NCBI GenBank assembly: GCA_963839815.1
Contig: CAWIWF010000006.1
Location: forward strand, 1,178,001 to 1,242,000
DNA length: 64,000 nucleotides
Origin: JACVRM01 sp963839815
GTDB taxonomy: Bacteria > Actinomycetota > Thermoleophilia > Gaiellales > Gaiellaceae
Reading direction: 5' to 3'
Shown here: piece after piece, positions 1 to 9,943 of the stretch
Layout: each line of letters opens with the position of its first letter
How positions within the stretch are numbered: position 1 is the first letter of the stretch
Made by a program: the position numbers and the translations under genes
The notes under the pieces: generated by a model
Told to the model about the DNA's origin: nothing
The model's input: only the letters and a program-made list of their open reading frames with translations
Databases searched by the model: none

Positions 1-630
1 GACGAGGACACGATCGAGGCGCAGCCCGAGCAGCGCTCGTCGTTGCGCGAGGTCGTCGCGCCGGGGCTGCGCCGGACTGCGGCGATGATGCTCGCGGTCT
101 GGATCGCGCTCAACATCTCGTACTACGGGCTCTTCCTCTGGCTGCCGTTCGAGGTCAAGCTGAGCGAGTTCGAGCTGAACGTCTACGCCGTGCTCGCGCT
201 GTCGGCGCTGTCGCAGTTCCCCGGGTACCTGGCGGCGCTGTGGCTCGTCGAGAAGGTGGGGCGCAAGCCGACGCTCGTCACGTTCCTGCTGCTCGGCGGC
301 GTCTCCGGGCTCGTCTTCGCGCTCGCGGACACGCGCGAGCTGTACGTCGGCGCCCTCTTCTTCGTCGGCTTCTTCAACCTCGGCGCCTGGGGCGCGGTCT
401 ACCCGTACACGGCCGAGCTCTTTCCGACCCGGCTGCGCTCGACGGCGTTCGGCCTCGTCGAGGGGGTGGGGAAGGCGGCGGCCATCTCCGGCCCCTACAT
501 CTTCGGCGCCCTCCGTGACTGGACGGGCGGTTCGACCTGGTCGCTGCTCTTCGTCGCCTTTGTGATGGTGGGCGGCGGGGTGGTCGCGTTCGCGCTCGGG
601 CGCGAGACGCGCGGCGAGCGCTTCGCCTGA
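1..630 (+). CDS. MFS transporter, C-terminal part (5' end outside window)
   Basis: The reading frame is open from base 1, so this is the C-terminal ~209 residues of a longer protein. It shows about five to six hydrophobic segments. A cytoplasmic stretch LVEKVGRKPT matches the MFS loop motif between paired helices, and YTAELFPTRLRSTAFG is the signature seen near the end of sugar/aromatic-acid family MFS carriers. It is probably a proton-coupled uptake carrier in the inner membrane; the substrate cannot be read from this fragment. The TGA at 628-630 faces the stop of the convergent EamA gene three bases later. Confidence 0.8.
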   Translation, partial: DEDTIEAQPEQRSSLREVVAPGLRRTAAMMLAVWIALNISYYGLFLWLPFEVKLSEFELNVYAVLALSALSQFPGYLAALWLVEKVGRKPTLVTFLLLGGVSGLVFALADTRELYVGALFFVGFFNLGAWGAVYPYTAELFPTRLRSTAFGLVEGVGKAAAISGPYIFGALRDWTGGSTWSLLFVAFVMVGGGVVAFALGRETRGERFA

Positions 631-633
631 CGT

Positions 634-1584
634 CTAGGCGGAGCTCGGCTCGGCGGCGAGCCGGCGGCGCTGCTCGCGCGCGGGCCGGGTGGCCCGGGCG
701 GTGCCGGTGACGATCAGGGCAACGCCGACCACGATGACGGCGCCGGCGACGAGGGTGCGAAGGGCGAGCGACTCGCCGAGCAGGAGCCAGCCGAGCAGCA
801 CCGCGACGACCGGGTTCACGAACGCGTAGGTGGCCACGAGCGACGTGGGCGCGACGCGCAGCAGCCAGCCGTAGGCGCTGAAGGCGACGATCGAGCCGAA
901 GACGACGAGGTAGGCCCAGCCGCCGACGGAGCGGGCGCTGAGCGCGCCGACGTCTCCGAGCTCTCCGCTGAGCGCGGCGGCGACTGTGAGCACGGCGCCG
1001 CCCGCCAGCATCTGCATCGAGGCAGCGAGCAGGATCTGGGCGGGCAGCGCTGCACCGCGCGCCAGCAGCGTGCCGATGCCCCAGCTCAGCGCCGCCAGCA
1101 CCAGCGCGACCGAGCCGATCACGTCGGTCCCGCCGGTGCCGCCGAGATCGACCAGCAGAGCGATCCCGCCGAAGCCGAGGGCAAGCCCGACCACGCTGCG
1201 GCGGTCGAGGCGGCGGCCGAACACGAGCCGGTCGAGCGCGGCGATCCAGAGCGGGACCGTCGCCACGAGCAGCGCCGCGATCCCCGAGGGCACCCGCTGC
1301 TGCGCCCAGACGACGCCCCCGTTGCCGAGCGCCAGCAGCGGCGTGCCGGTCAGTGCCGCCGCCAGCCAGTTGCGGCCGGTCGGCCGCACGGCGCGCGCCG
1401 AGGTGGCGCGCATGACGACGTAGAGCAGGGCTCCTGCGGCGAGGAAGCGGGTGCCTGCGAGCAGGAGCGGAGGGATGGTCTCCAGCCCGAAGGCGATCGC
1501 CGTGTAGGTGGAGCCCCAGACGACGTAGACGATGGCGAGCCCGCCGGCGACGGCCAGGCCGCGCGTGCCCGGCGCGAGTGCCAC
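634..1584 (-). CDS. EamA/DMT-family exporter
   Basis: A 316-aa membrane protein with ten predicted hydrophobic helices and the internal duplication typical of the drug/metabolite transporter superfamily (two EamA domains, about residues 14-145 and 160-300). Motifs such as VYVVWGSTYTAIAFGLE and the second-half WGIGTLLARG fit the family. Family members export amino acids or other small metabolites; the substrate here is unknown. GTG start. It lies 7 bp behind a 32-aa hydrophobic ORF, with which it is probably co-transcribed, and divergent from a LysR regulator that is a plausible controller. Confidence 0.85.
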   Translation of the reverse strand: MALAPGTRGLAVAGGLAIVYVVWGSTYTAIAFGLETIPPLLLAGTRFLAAGALLYVVMRATSARAVRPTGRNWLAAALTGTPLLALGNGGVVWAQQRVPSGIAALLVATVPLWIAALDRLVFGRRLDRRSVVGLALGFGGIALLVDLGGTGGTDVIGSVALVLAALSWGIGTLLARGAALPAQILLAASMQMLAGGAVLTVAAALSGELGDVGALSARSVGGWAYLVVFGSIVAFSAYGWLLRVAPTSLVATYAFVNPVVAVLLGWLLLGESLALRTLVAGAVIVVGVALIVTGTARATRPAREQRRRLAAEPSSA

Positions 1585-1591
1585 GGGCCGC

Positions 1592-1690
1592 CTAGAGCTG
1601 ACGCCCGTCGCGCCGGGAGTCTGCGCCCGCTATCAGGGCGAGCGGCCCAGTCAGGAGGAGGAAGGCGAGGATGAGGATCGTGCCGGTCAT
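1592..1690 (-). CDS. small hydrophobic protein (32 aa) upstream of EamA gene
   Basis: ATG at 1690 to TAG at 1592 encodes 32 residues: a single hydrophobic helix (about residues 3-21, TILILAFLLLTGPLALIAG) followed by a polar tail ADSRRDGRQL. It ends 7 bp before the EamA start on the same strand, which suggests translational coupling. Single-helix proteins with a short charged ADSR-type tail are common in actinobacterial genomes but usually unannotated. It may be a small membrane partner or a spacer cistron; no function can be assigned. The hydrophobic run followed by a charged tail makes a chance ORF less likely. Confidence 0.45.
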   Translation of the reverse strand: MTGTILILAFLLLTGPLALIAGADSRRDGRQL

Positions 1691-1715
1691 GCACCCAGCA
1701 TGGCTGTCGGGATCT

Positions 1716-1748
1716 ATTACGGCAAATCGAGTATCATCTGGTATTGAT
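1716..1748. promoter_or_regulatory. candidate LysR operator and lysR promoter
   Basis: The divergent spacer is locally AT-rich. It contains two short dyads, ATTacggcAAAT (1716-1727) and ATCA-N8-TGAT (1733-1748). LysR regulators usually bind such interrupted palindromes next to their own gene. TATCAT at 1732-1737 is a good -10 for the LysR gene, 6 nt before its TTG start, so the second dyad would overlap promoter and start codon (autorepression). Inference only. Confidence 0.45.
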
Positions 1749-2691
1749 CATGCAGCCTGATAGATGGCATGGAGTCGAGCTGCGGCATCTTGCCGCACTC
1801 CGGGCAATTGCGGAGACCGGCACCTTCGGTCGCGCAGCGGCGTCCCTCGGCTACACCCAGTCGGCCGTCTCGCAGCAGATCGCGTCACTCGAGCGCGCCG
1901 TCGGCGAGCAGCTGATCGAGCGCCCCGGCGGGCCGAAGCCGGTGTCGCTGACCGAGGCCGGCCGGCTGCTGCTCCGCCATGCGCAAGCGATCGTCGCGCG
2001 GCTCGAGTCCGCCAAGGCCGACCTGGAGGCGCTTGCGGCAGGTGAGGCCGGGCCGCTGCGCGTCGGCGCGTATCAGAGCATCGGCCAGCGGATTCTCCCG
2101 GCGGTGATTCGCCGCTTCAGCGCCGACTGGCCCCGCGTCGACCTGCGCATCACCGAGGCGAGCGTCGACCAGGAGCTCTTCGACCTGATCGAGCGCGGCG
2201 AGCTCGACCTGACGTTCGCCGACTACAGCCTCTGGGAGGGGCCGTTCGAGACCACCGACCTCCTGCGCGACCCGTACGTGCTGCTCGTGCAGGCCGACTC
2301 GCCGCTCGCCGCGCGTTCGACCGCGCCGAGGCTCGCCGAGATCGCTGAGCTGCCGCTGATCGGTTTTCGCCAGTGCCGGTCGATCGCGATCCTCCAGTCG
2401 CACTTCGAGGAGCGTGGGCTGAGGCCGGAGTACGTGTTCCGTTCGGATGACAACGGCATCGTCCAGGCGATGGTGTCGGCCGGCCTCGGCGTCGCGGTCG
2501 TGCCGCGGCTGACGGTCGACCCGCATGATCCGACCTGCGTCGCGCTGCCGCTCGAGGGCGTCGTCCCGCCGCGGCGGCTGGTGCTGCTCTGGCATCGCGA
2601 CCGCTACCGTTCGCCCGCAGCGCGTGCGTTCGCAGAGGTCGCGGCCGACGCCTGCCGCGCGTTCGGCGGCGAGACGGTCGCGGCGGCGTAG
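1744..2691 (+). CDS. LysR-family transcriptional regulator
   Basis: A 315-aa protein with an N-terminal winged helix-turn-helix (about residues 9-68; GTFGRAAASLGYTQSAVSQQ is the recognition region) and a C-terminal periplasmic-binding-like effector domain (about 95-300). LysR proteins bind a small ligand and usually control a divergent gene, here the small ORF plus EamA exporter. TTG at 1744 gives a leaderless start 6 nt after a TATCAT -10; ATG at 1750 is the alternative. The ligand cannot be inferred. Confidence 0.9.
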   Translation: MIMQPDRWHGVELRHLAALRAIAETGTFGRAAASLGYTQSAVSQQIASLERAVGEQLIERPGGPKPVSLTEAGRLLLRHAQAIVARLESAKADLEALAAGEAGPLRVGAYQSIGQRILPAVIRRFSADWPRVDLRITEASVDQELFDLIERGELDLTFADYSLWEGPFETTDLLRDPYVLLVQADSPLAARSTAPRLAEIAELPLIGFRQCRSIAILQSHFEERGLRPEYVFRSDDNGIVQAMVSAGLGVAVVPRLTVDPHDPTCVALPLEGVVPPRRLVLLWHRDRYRSPAARAFAEVAADACRAFGGETVAAA

Positions 2692-2709
2692 GCCGTCGCC
2701 CGCCGCGTC

Positions 2710-2715
2710 TAGGCT
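2710..2715 (+). promoter_or_regulatory. -10 element of HMG-CoA lyase gene (leaderless)
   Basis: TAGGCT lies 6 nt before the GTG start at 2722, predicting transcription to begin at or next to the start codon. No Shine-Dalgarno sequence is present. No clear -35 is visible. Confidence 0.5.
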
Positions 2716-2721
2716 GGCCCC

Positions 2722-3603
2722 GTGGGCGTCACCGTCTGCGACGTCGGGCCGCGTGACGGTCTCCAGAACGAGCCCGACGTGCTGGCGCCGGCGACGCGCG
2801 CGGAGCTGATCCGTCGCCTCGCGGCAGCCGGAGTTCCCCGCATCGAGGCGGCGAGCTTCGTGCGCGCCGATCGCGTGCCCCAGATGGCCGGGGCGGAGGA
2901 GGTCGTCGCGGCGGCCGAGCCGGTTGGGGGCGCCGAGCTGTCGGGCCTCGTCCTCAACGAGCGCGGCTACGAGCGCTTGCGCGAGACCGGTCTTCGCCGG
3001 GTCAACGTCACGGTGGCGGCCACGGACTCGTTCAGCGAGCGGAACGCCGGCATGCCGGTGCGCGACGCGCTCGCACAGCTCGGCCGCGTGCTCGATCGTG
3101 CCGCCGCGGACGGGCGGCCGTCGACGGCCACGGTAAGCGTCGCTTGGGGTTGCCCCTTCGAGGGAGCCGTGGACGAGGGTCGCGTCGCCGAGGTGGCCGA
3201 GGCGCTCGCCGCCGCCGGCGCGGACGAGCTGGTGCTCGCGGACACGATCGGCGTCGCCACGCCGACGCCGGTGCGGCGGCTGACCGCACGGGTCGCCGCG
3301 CTCGGACGGGTTACGGGCGGCCACTTCCACAACACGCGAAACAGCGGCTACGCGAACGCGCTGGCGGCACTCGAGGCGGGCGCCACCGTGCTCGACGCCT
3401 CGGTGGGCGGGCTCGGCGGCTGCCCGTTCGCGCCGCGCGCGACCGGCAACGTCGCGACCGAGGATCTCGTCTACCTGCTCGCGGGAGAAGGTGTCGAGAT
3501 CGGCATCGACCTGGCCGCGCTGACCGAGGTCGCAGCCTGGGTCGCCGGCCTGCTCGGCCGCGACCTGCCGGGGCAGCTGTACCGCACAGGCCCCGCGGAA
3601 TAG
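2722..3603 (+). CDS. hydroxymethylglutaryl-CoA lyase family protein
   Basis: A 293-aa DRE-TIM barrel metallolyase. The N-terminal GPRDGLQNE (residues 9-17) carries the metal-binding Asp and catalytic Arg. GGHFHNTRNSGYANAL gives the HxH metal ligands. GGLGGCPFAPRATGN is the C-terminal Cys loop diagnostic of HMG-CoA lyase. The family cleaves 3-hydroxy-3-methylglutaryl-CoA to acetyl-CoA and acetoacetate at the end of leucine catabolism; closely related enzymes act on other 3-hydroxyacyl-CoAs. Length is normal. No other leucine-degradation gene is adjacent, so the substrate is inferred from the motifs alone. Confidence 0.88.
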   Translation: MGVTVCDVGPRDGLQNEPDVLAPATRAELIRRLAAAGVPRIEAASFVRADRVPQMAGAEEVVAAAEPVGGAELSGLVLNERGYERLRETGLRRVNVTVAATDSFSERNAGMPVRDALAQLGRVLDRAAADGRPSTATVSVAWGCPFEGAVDEGRVAEVAEALAAAGADELVLADTIGVATPTPVRRLTARVAALGRVTGGHFHNTRNSGYANALAALEAGATVLDASVGGLGGCPFAPRATGNVATEDLVYLLAGEGVEIGIDLAALTEVAAWVAGLLGRDLPGQLYRTGPAE

Positions 3604-3657
3604 GGTCTCCGAGCCGCGCGTTTGTCCGCCGCAGACCCCGCCGAGAGGAGCCGTCGC

Positions 3658-5097
3658 ATGTCGCAAGCCGCCCCCGACCCCCGCCGCTGGAAGGCGCTGG
3701 CGCTGCTGTGCGCGGCCTTCTTCATGGTCGTCCTCGACATCGCGATCGTGAACGTCGCGCTGCCGTCGATCGGCCGTGACCTCGAGTTCGCCGAGGACAA
3801 CCTGCAGTGGGTCATCACCGCCTACTCGCTGACCTTCGGCGGCTTCCTGCTGCTGGGTGGCCGCGCTGCCGACCTGCTCGGCCGGCGCAACCTGTTCATG
3901 ATCGGGGTGGCGATCTTTACGGCCGCCTCGCTGCTCTGCGGGCTCGCGACGGACGACGTCATGCTGATCGCGGCACGCGCGATCCAGGGGTTCGGGGCGG
4001 CGCTGCTCTCGCCGGCCGCGCTCTCGATCATCACGACGACGTTCACCGAGGGCGCCGAGCGGAACAAGGCGCTCGGGGCCTGGGGCGCCGTGGGCGGCAG
4101 CGGCGCCGCGGCGGGCGTGCTCATGGGCGGGGTGCTCACCAAGTACCTGGGCTGGGAGTGGATCTTCTTCGTCAACGTGCCGGTCGGGCTGGCGGCGCTC
4201 GCGCTGACACGCCGCCTCGTGCGGGAGAGCCGCCGGGAGGACGTGTCGCGGAGCTACGACCCGCTCGGCGCTCTGCTGGCCACCACCGGCCTCGTCCTGC
4301 TCGTGTACGCGATCTCCGAGGCGCCCGACGTCGGCTGGGGCTCCGCACGCACGGTGCTGCTGCTGATCCTGGCCGTGGCGCTGCTCGCGGCGTTCATCGT
4401 CGTCGAGCTGCGACACCGGGCTCCGCTCGTTCCGCTCGGCATCTTCCGCAACCGCCTGCTGAGCGCCGCCAACGTGGTCGCCGTGCTGCACGCGGGCGGG
4501 ATCTTCGGGCACTTCCTGCTGCTGACGCTCTACATGCAGCAGGTGCTCGGGTTCTCGTCGCTCCAGACAGGTGTCGGCTTCCTGGCGACGGCGGGCACCG
4601 CCGTGGTGTTCGCCGCTCCCGCGCAGGCGCTCTCGACGCGGTTCGGGCCGAAGCCGGTGCTGGTCGCCGGAATGCTGCTGCTCGTCGCGGGGATGCTGTG
4701 GTACACGCAGATCTCGACCGACGGCACCTACGTGGCCGACCTGCTGCCCGGGTTCGTGATGGTGGGGATCGGCATCCCGTTCTCGTTCATCCCGATCAAC
4801 ATCGCGGCGCTCGCCGGCGTGGAGTGGCACGAGGCGGGACTTGCGTCCGGGCTCATCAACACGTCGCAGCAGATCGGCGGCGCAATCGGCGTCGCCGTGA
4901 TCTCGACCGTCGCGTTCACGCACGCCGAGACGCTGCTCGGACAGGGCGACTCCCCGCCGCTCGCCTTCACGGGCGGGTTCGCGTGGGGCTTCTGGGTCGG
5001 GTTCGGGCTCTGGGTGGCGGCGACGCTCGCGGCGATCGCCCTGATCCGCCGCGAGGAGGTGCCGGCCGAAGCGGCCGAGGGCCCGGCGATGGTCTAG
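3658..5097 (+). CDS. DHA2-family (EmrB/QacA) MFS drug exporter
   Basis: A 479-aa membrane protein of the 14-helix DHA2 class. LDIAIVNVALPSI in helix 1 is motif D1 of this class and WVITAYSLTFGGFLLLGGR lies at helix 2. Such carriers export drugs, dyes or metabolites using the proton gradient. I start it at ATG 3658 because GAGAGGAG at 3643-3650 is an ideal Shine-Dalgarno 7 nt upstream; a TTG further up at 3622 would place the SD inside the gene. It is one of the few genes here with a strong SD. Substrate unknown. Confidence 0.9.
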   Translation: MSQAAPDPRRWKALALLCAAFFMVVLDIAIVNVALPSIGRDLEFAEDNLQWVITAYSLTFGGFLLLGGRAADLLGRRNLFMIGVAIFTAASLLCGLATDDVMLIAARAIQGFGAALLSPAALSIITTTFTEGAERNKALGAWGAVGGSGAAAGVLMGGVLTKYLGWEWIFFVNVPVGLAALALTRRLVRESRREDVSRSYDPLGALLATTGLVLLVYAISEAPDVGWGSARTVLLLILAVALLAAFIVVELRHRAPLVPLGIFRNRLLSAANVVAVLHAGGIFGHFLLLTLYMQQVLGFSSLQTGVGFLATAGTAVVFAAPAQALSTRFGPKPVLVAGMLLLVAGMLWYTQISTDGTYVADLLPGFVMVGIGIPFSFIPINIAALAGVEWHEAGLASGLINTSQQIGGAIGVAVISTVAFTHAETLLGQGDSPPLAFTGGFAWGFWVGFGLWVAATLAAIALIRREEVPAEAAEGPAMV

Positions 5098-5108
5098 CCG
5101 GCCGCGGT

Positions 5109-5114
5109 TACGCT
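5109..5114 (+). promoter_or_regulatory. -10 element of DUF255 gene (leaderless)
   Basis: TACGCT ends 7 nt before the GTG at 5122. The geometry is the same as at other starts in this window and no SD is present. Confidence 0.5.
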
Positions 5115-5121
5115 GGCTCGC

Positions 5122-7104
<1,983 letters not shown>

Positions 7105-7176
7105 CCCCTAGGCCAGATCCGGCAGGGTCATGTCCCGCTCGGGGGCCCGGCCCACCTCCCGGTTCCACCGTCGCGA

Positions 7177-7193
7177 GGACGGACGGACGGACG
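7177..7193 (+). repeat. GGAC tetranucleotide repeat upstream of FO synthase gene
   Basis: Four consecutive GGAC units in the 190-bp spacer before the FO synthase gene. The same spacer holds TGTGTGCCGGTGACG at 7221-7235, a member of a recurrent intergenic motif described in the findings. Confidence 0.6.
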
Positions 7194-7282
7194 GCGGTCG
7201 GGTGCCGGTTCAGTGGCGAATGTGTGCCGGTGACGAGGCTGGGTGCGGCCGCCCAAGCCCGAGCGGCCGCGGCGCAGGACCG

Positions 7283-7288
7283 TAAGCT
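7283..7288 (+). promoter_or_regulatory. -10 element of FO synthase gene (leaderless)
   Basis: TAAGCT ends 6 nt before the ATG at 7295; no SD is present. Confidence 0.5.
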
Positions 7289-7294
7289 CTCCTC

Positions 7295-9943
7295 ATGCGG
7301 TGGCGGGAGAGCCTGGCACGGGCGACCGGTGGTGCGCGACCGGATGCCGGCGACGCCCTGGCTCTCGTCGACGCGCCGGTCACGACGATCTGCGAGGCGG
7401 CGCGAGCCGTCAGGGAGCGTGGCCGCCGGAGTGGACTCGTCACCTACTCGCCGAAGGTGTTCATCCCGCTGACGAAGCTCTGCCGCGATGTCTGCCACTA
7501 CTGCACGTTCGCGCGGCCGCCGCGGCGTGGCGAGCGGGCGTACATGTCGGAGGAGGAGGTGCTGGGCGTCGCTCGCGCGGGCGCGGCAGCGGGCTGCCAT
7601 GAAGCGCTCTTCACTCTCGGCGACAAGCCCGAGAGGCGCTACCGGGCAGCGCGGGACGAGCTGGCGGCGCTCGGATGTGAGACGACGCTCGAGTACCTGG
7701 CGCGCTGCGCCCGGCTCGTGCTCGACGAGACCGGGTTGCTGCCGCATCTCAACCCCGGCGTGCTCTCGCGCGGCGACCTGCTCGCCCTCCGGCAAGTGAG
7801 CGTCTCGCAGGGGCTGATGTTGGAGACGACGTCGGCGCGGCTGTCCGCGCGCGGCGGCCCCCACTTCGGCTCGCCCGACAAGCTGCCGGCCGCACGCCTG
7901 GAGACGCTGGAGGCCGCCGGCGAGGCGAAGGTGCCCTTCACGACCGGAGTCCTGATTGGCATCGGCGAGACGCGCGCCGAGCGGATCGAGGCGCTGCTCG
8001 CGATCCAGGCTGCGCACGAGCGTCACGGGCACGTGCAGGAGGTGATCGTCCAGAACTTCCGCGCCAAGCCCGGCACGCGCATGGCGGGCCACGCGGAGCC
8101 GTCGCTCGACGAGCTGCTCTGGAGCGCCGCCATCGCGCGGCTGATCCTCGGGTCCGAGGTCAGCGTCCAGGTGCCGCCGAACCTGAGCTACGCCGGGTTC
8201 GGCCGGCTGCTCGAGGCCGGCATCGACGACTGGGGCGGGATCTCGCCCGTGACCGTCGACCACGTCAACCCCGAGGCCCCGTGGCCGGCGATCGCGGCGC
8301 TCGATCGGGCGACGCGCGCGGCGGGCCTCGAGCTCGCGCCGCGGCTACCCGTGTACCCGGCGTACGTCCACGATGCCGCGCGGTGGCTCGACGACGGCGT
8401 CGTGAACGCGACGCTGCGCCGGTCGGACGCAAGCGGGCTCGCGCGCGGAAAGGCGTGGTCCGCTGGCGCGGCGACGCCCGTGCCGAAGGCCGAGGCTGAT
8501 GCACTGCTCGGGCGCGAGGAGGGTGCTCCACGCCGCCGCCCGACTCCCTCCGAGCCACCGCCGTTCGGTAACGCCAGGCTGGCGCACCCGTCCGCCGGAG
8601 AAATGTCCTCAGGCTCCGACTCGCCGCCCCAGGCCGAAGGCGCCCGGAGCCTCCTCCCCGCTGCGAGCCTAGCCGGGAAGGACGCACACGTGGGTGCCAG
8701 ATCTGTGACGACTCACGCGCGGACGGGGGTGGGGCGGGCGCTCGCGAAGGTCGAGCGGGGGGAGGAGCTGGGCGAGGACGATGCCGTCTCCCTGCTCGAG
8801 GCGCGCGGGCCCGAGGCGGCAGCTGTGTGCGCGGCCGCGGACGACCTTCGACGCCGCGTCAACGGCGACGCCGTCACCTACGTCGTCACGCGCAACGTCA
8901 ACTACACCAACGTCTGCTACTTCCGGTGCGGATTCTGCGCCTTCTCGAAGGGCAAGCTCGCGGCCAGCTTGCGTGGCCGCCCCTACCTGGTGCCGAACGC
9001 GGAGGTGGTGCGCCGCGCCGAGGAGGCGTGGGAGCGCGGCGCCACCGAGATCTGCCTGCAGGGCGGGATCCATCCCGGCTTCACCGGCCGGCACTACCTC
9101 GACGTGTGCAGAGCGGTGAAGGAGGCCGTGCCGGGCCTGCACATGCACGCGTTCTCGGCGCTCGAGATCTGGCAAGGCGCGGCCACGCTCGGGCTCCCGC
9201 TGGCGCGATACCTGGCCGAGCTGCGCGACGCCGGGCTCGCCTCGCTGCCGGGCACCGCGGCCGAGATCCTCGACGACGAGGTTCGCCGGATCATCTGCCC
9301 GGACAAGGTCACGACCGAGCAGTGGCTGCGGGTGCACGAGACCGCGCACGGAGTCGGACTGCGCTCGACGGCGACGATCATGTTCGGGCACGTCGAGCGC
9401 CCGGTCCACGTCGCCCGCCACCTGCTCCGCGTGCGCGACCTGCAGCGGCGCACCGGCGGCTTCACGGAGCTCGTGCCGCTGCCGTTCGTGCACATGGAGG
9501 CGCCGATCTACCTCAAGGGCCGCGCGCGCCCGGGGCCGACCTTCCGCGAGGCGATCCTGCTGCACGCGGTCGCGCGGCTCGCTCTCCACCCGCACATCAC
9601 CAACATCCAGGCCTCCTGGGTGAAGCTCGGCCTCGACGGGGGTCAGGTAGCGCTGCGGGCCGGCTGCAACGACCTCGGCGGGACGCTGATGAACGAGTCG
9701 ATCTCGCGCGCGGCCGGTGCCAGCCACGGCGAGGAGGTGCCGCCCGAGCGCATGGAGGAGACGATCCGTGCGATCGGCCGCGAGCCGCGGCAGCGGACGA
9801 CGCTGTACGGCGTGCCTCCAGCAGGCCAGGTCGAGCGCTCCTTCGGTGCCTCACCGCTCAGCCCGCCCGTGAACCCGCCGGTGAAGGACGCTCGCCTCGT
9901 CGCGCCGCCCCGGCTCGTGCGGCCGGGGCTCGCCGCCGACTAG
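7295..9943 (+). CDS. fbiC: bifunctional FO synthase (CofG-CofH fusion)
   Basis: An 882-aa double radical-SAM protein that makes the deazaflavin FO, precursor of coenzyme F420, from a ribityl-uracil intermediate and tyrosine. The N-terminal CofG half carries CX3CX2C in KLCRDVCHYC (Cys63, 67, 70). The C-terminal CofH half carries a second cluster in NVCYFRCGFCAFSKGK (Cys541, 545, 548). Fusion of the halves is the usual actinobacterial form. Unusual is a ~70-residue Pro/Ser/Ala-rich linker (about residues 400-470) whose DNA contains a sequence shared with intergenic repeats of this window. The stop shares CTAG with convergent lysA. Confidence 0.95.
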   Translation: MRWRESLARATGGARPDAGDALALVDAPVTTICEAARAVRERGRRSGLVTYSPKVFIPLTKLCRDVCHYCTFARPPRRGERAYMSEEEVLGVARAGAAAGCHEALFTLGDKPERRYRAARDELAALGCETTLEYLARCARLVLDETGLLPHLNPGVLSRGDLLALRQVSVSQGLMLETTSARLSARGGPHFGSPDKLPAARLETLEAAGEAKVPFTTGVLIGIGETRAERIEALLAIQAAHERHGHVQEVIVQNFRAKPGTRMAGHAEPSLDELLWSAAIARLILGSEVSVQVPPNLSYAGFGRLLEAGIDDWGGISPVTVDHVNPEAPWPAIAALDRATRAAGLELAPRLPVYPAYVHDAARWLDDGVVNATLRRSDASGLARGKAWSAGAATPVPKAEADALLGREEGAPRRRPTPSEPPPFGNARLAHPSAGEMSSGSDSPPQAEGARSLLPAASLAGKDAHVGARSVTTHARTGVGRALAKVERGEELGEDDAVSLLEARGPEAAAVCAAADDLRRRVNGDAVTYVVTRNVNYTNVCYFRCGFCAFSKGKLAASLRGRPYLVPNAEVVRRAEEAWERGATEICLQGGIHPGFTGRHYLDVCRAVKEAVPGLHMHAFSALEIWQGAATLGLPLARYLAELRDAGLASLPGTAAEILDDEVRRIICPDKVTTEQWLRVHETAHGVGLRSTATIMFGHVERPVHVARHLLRVRDLQRRTGGFTELVPLPFVHMEAPIYLKGRARPGPTFREAILLHAVARLALHPHITNIQASWVKLGLDGGQVALRAGCNDLGGTLMNESISRAAGASHGEEVPPERMEETIRAIGREPRQRTTLYGVPPAGQVERSFGASPLSPPVNPPVKDARLVAPPRLVRPGLAAD

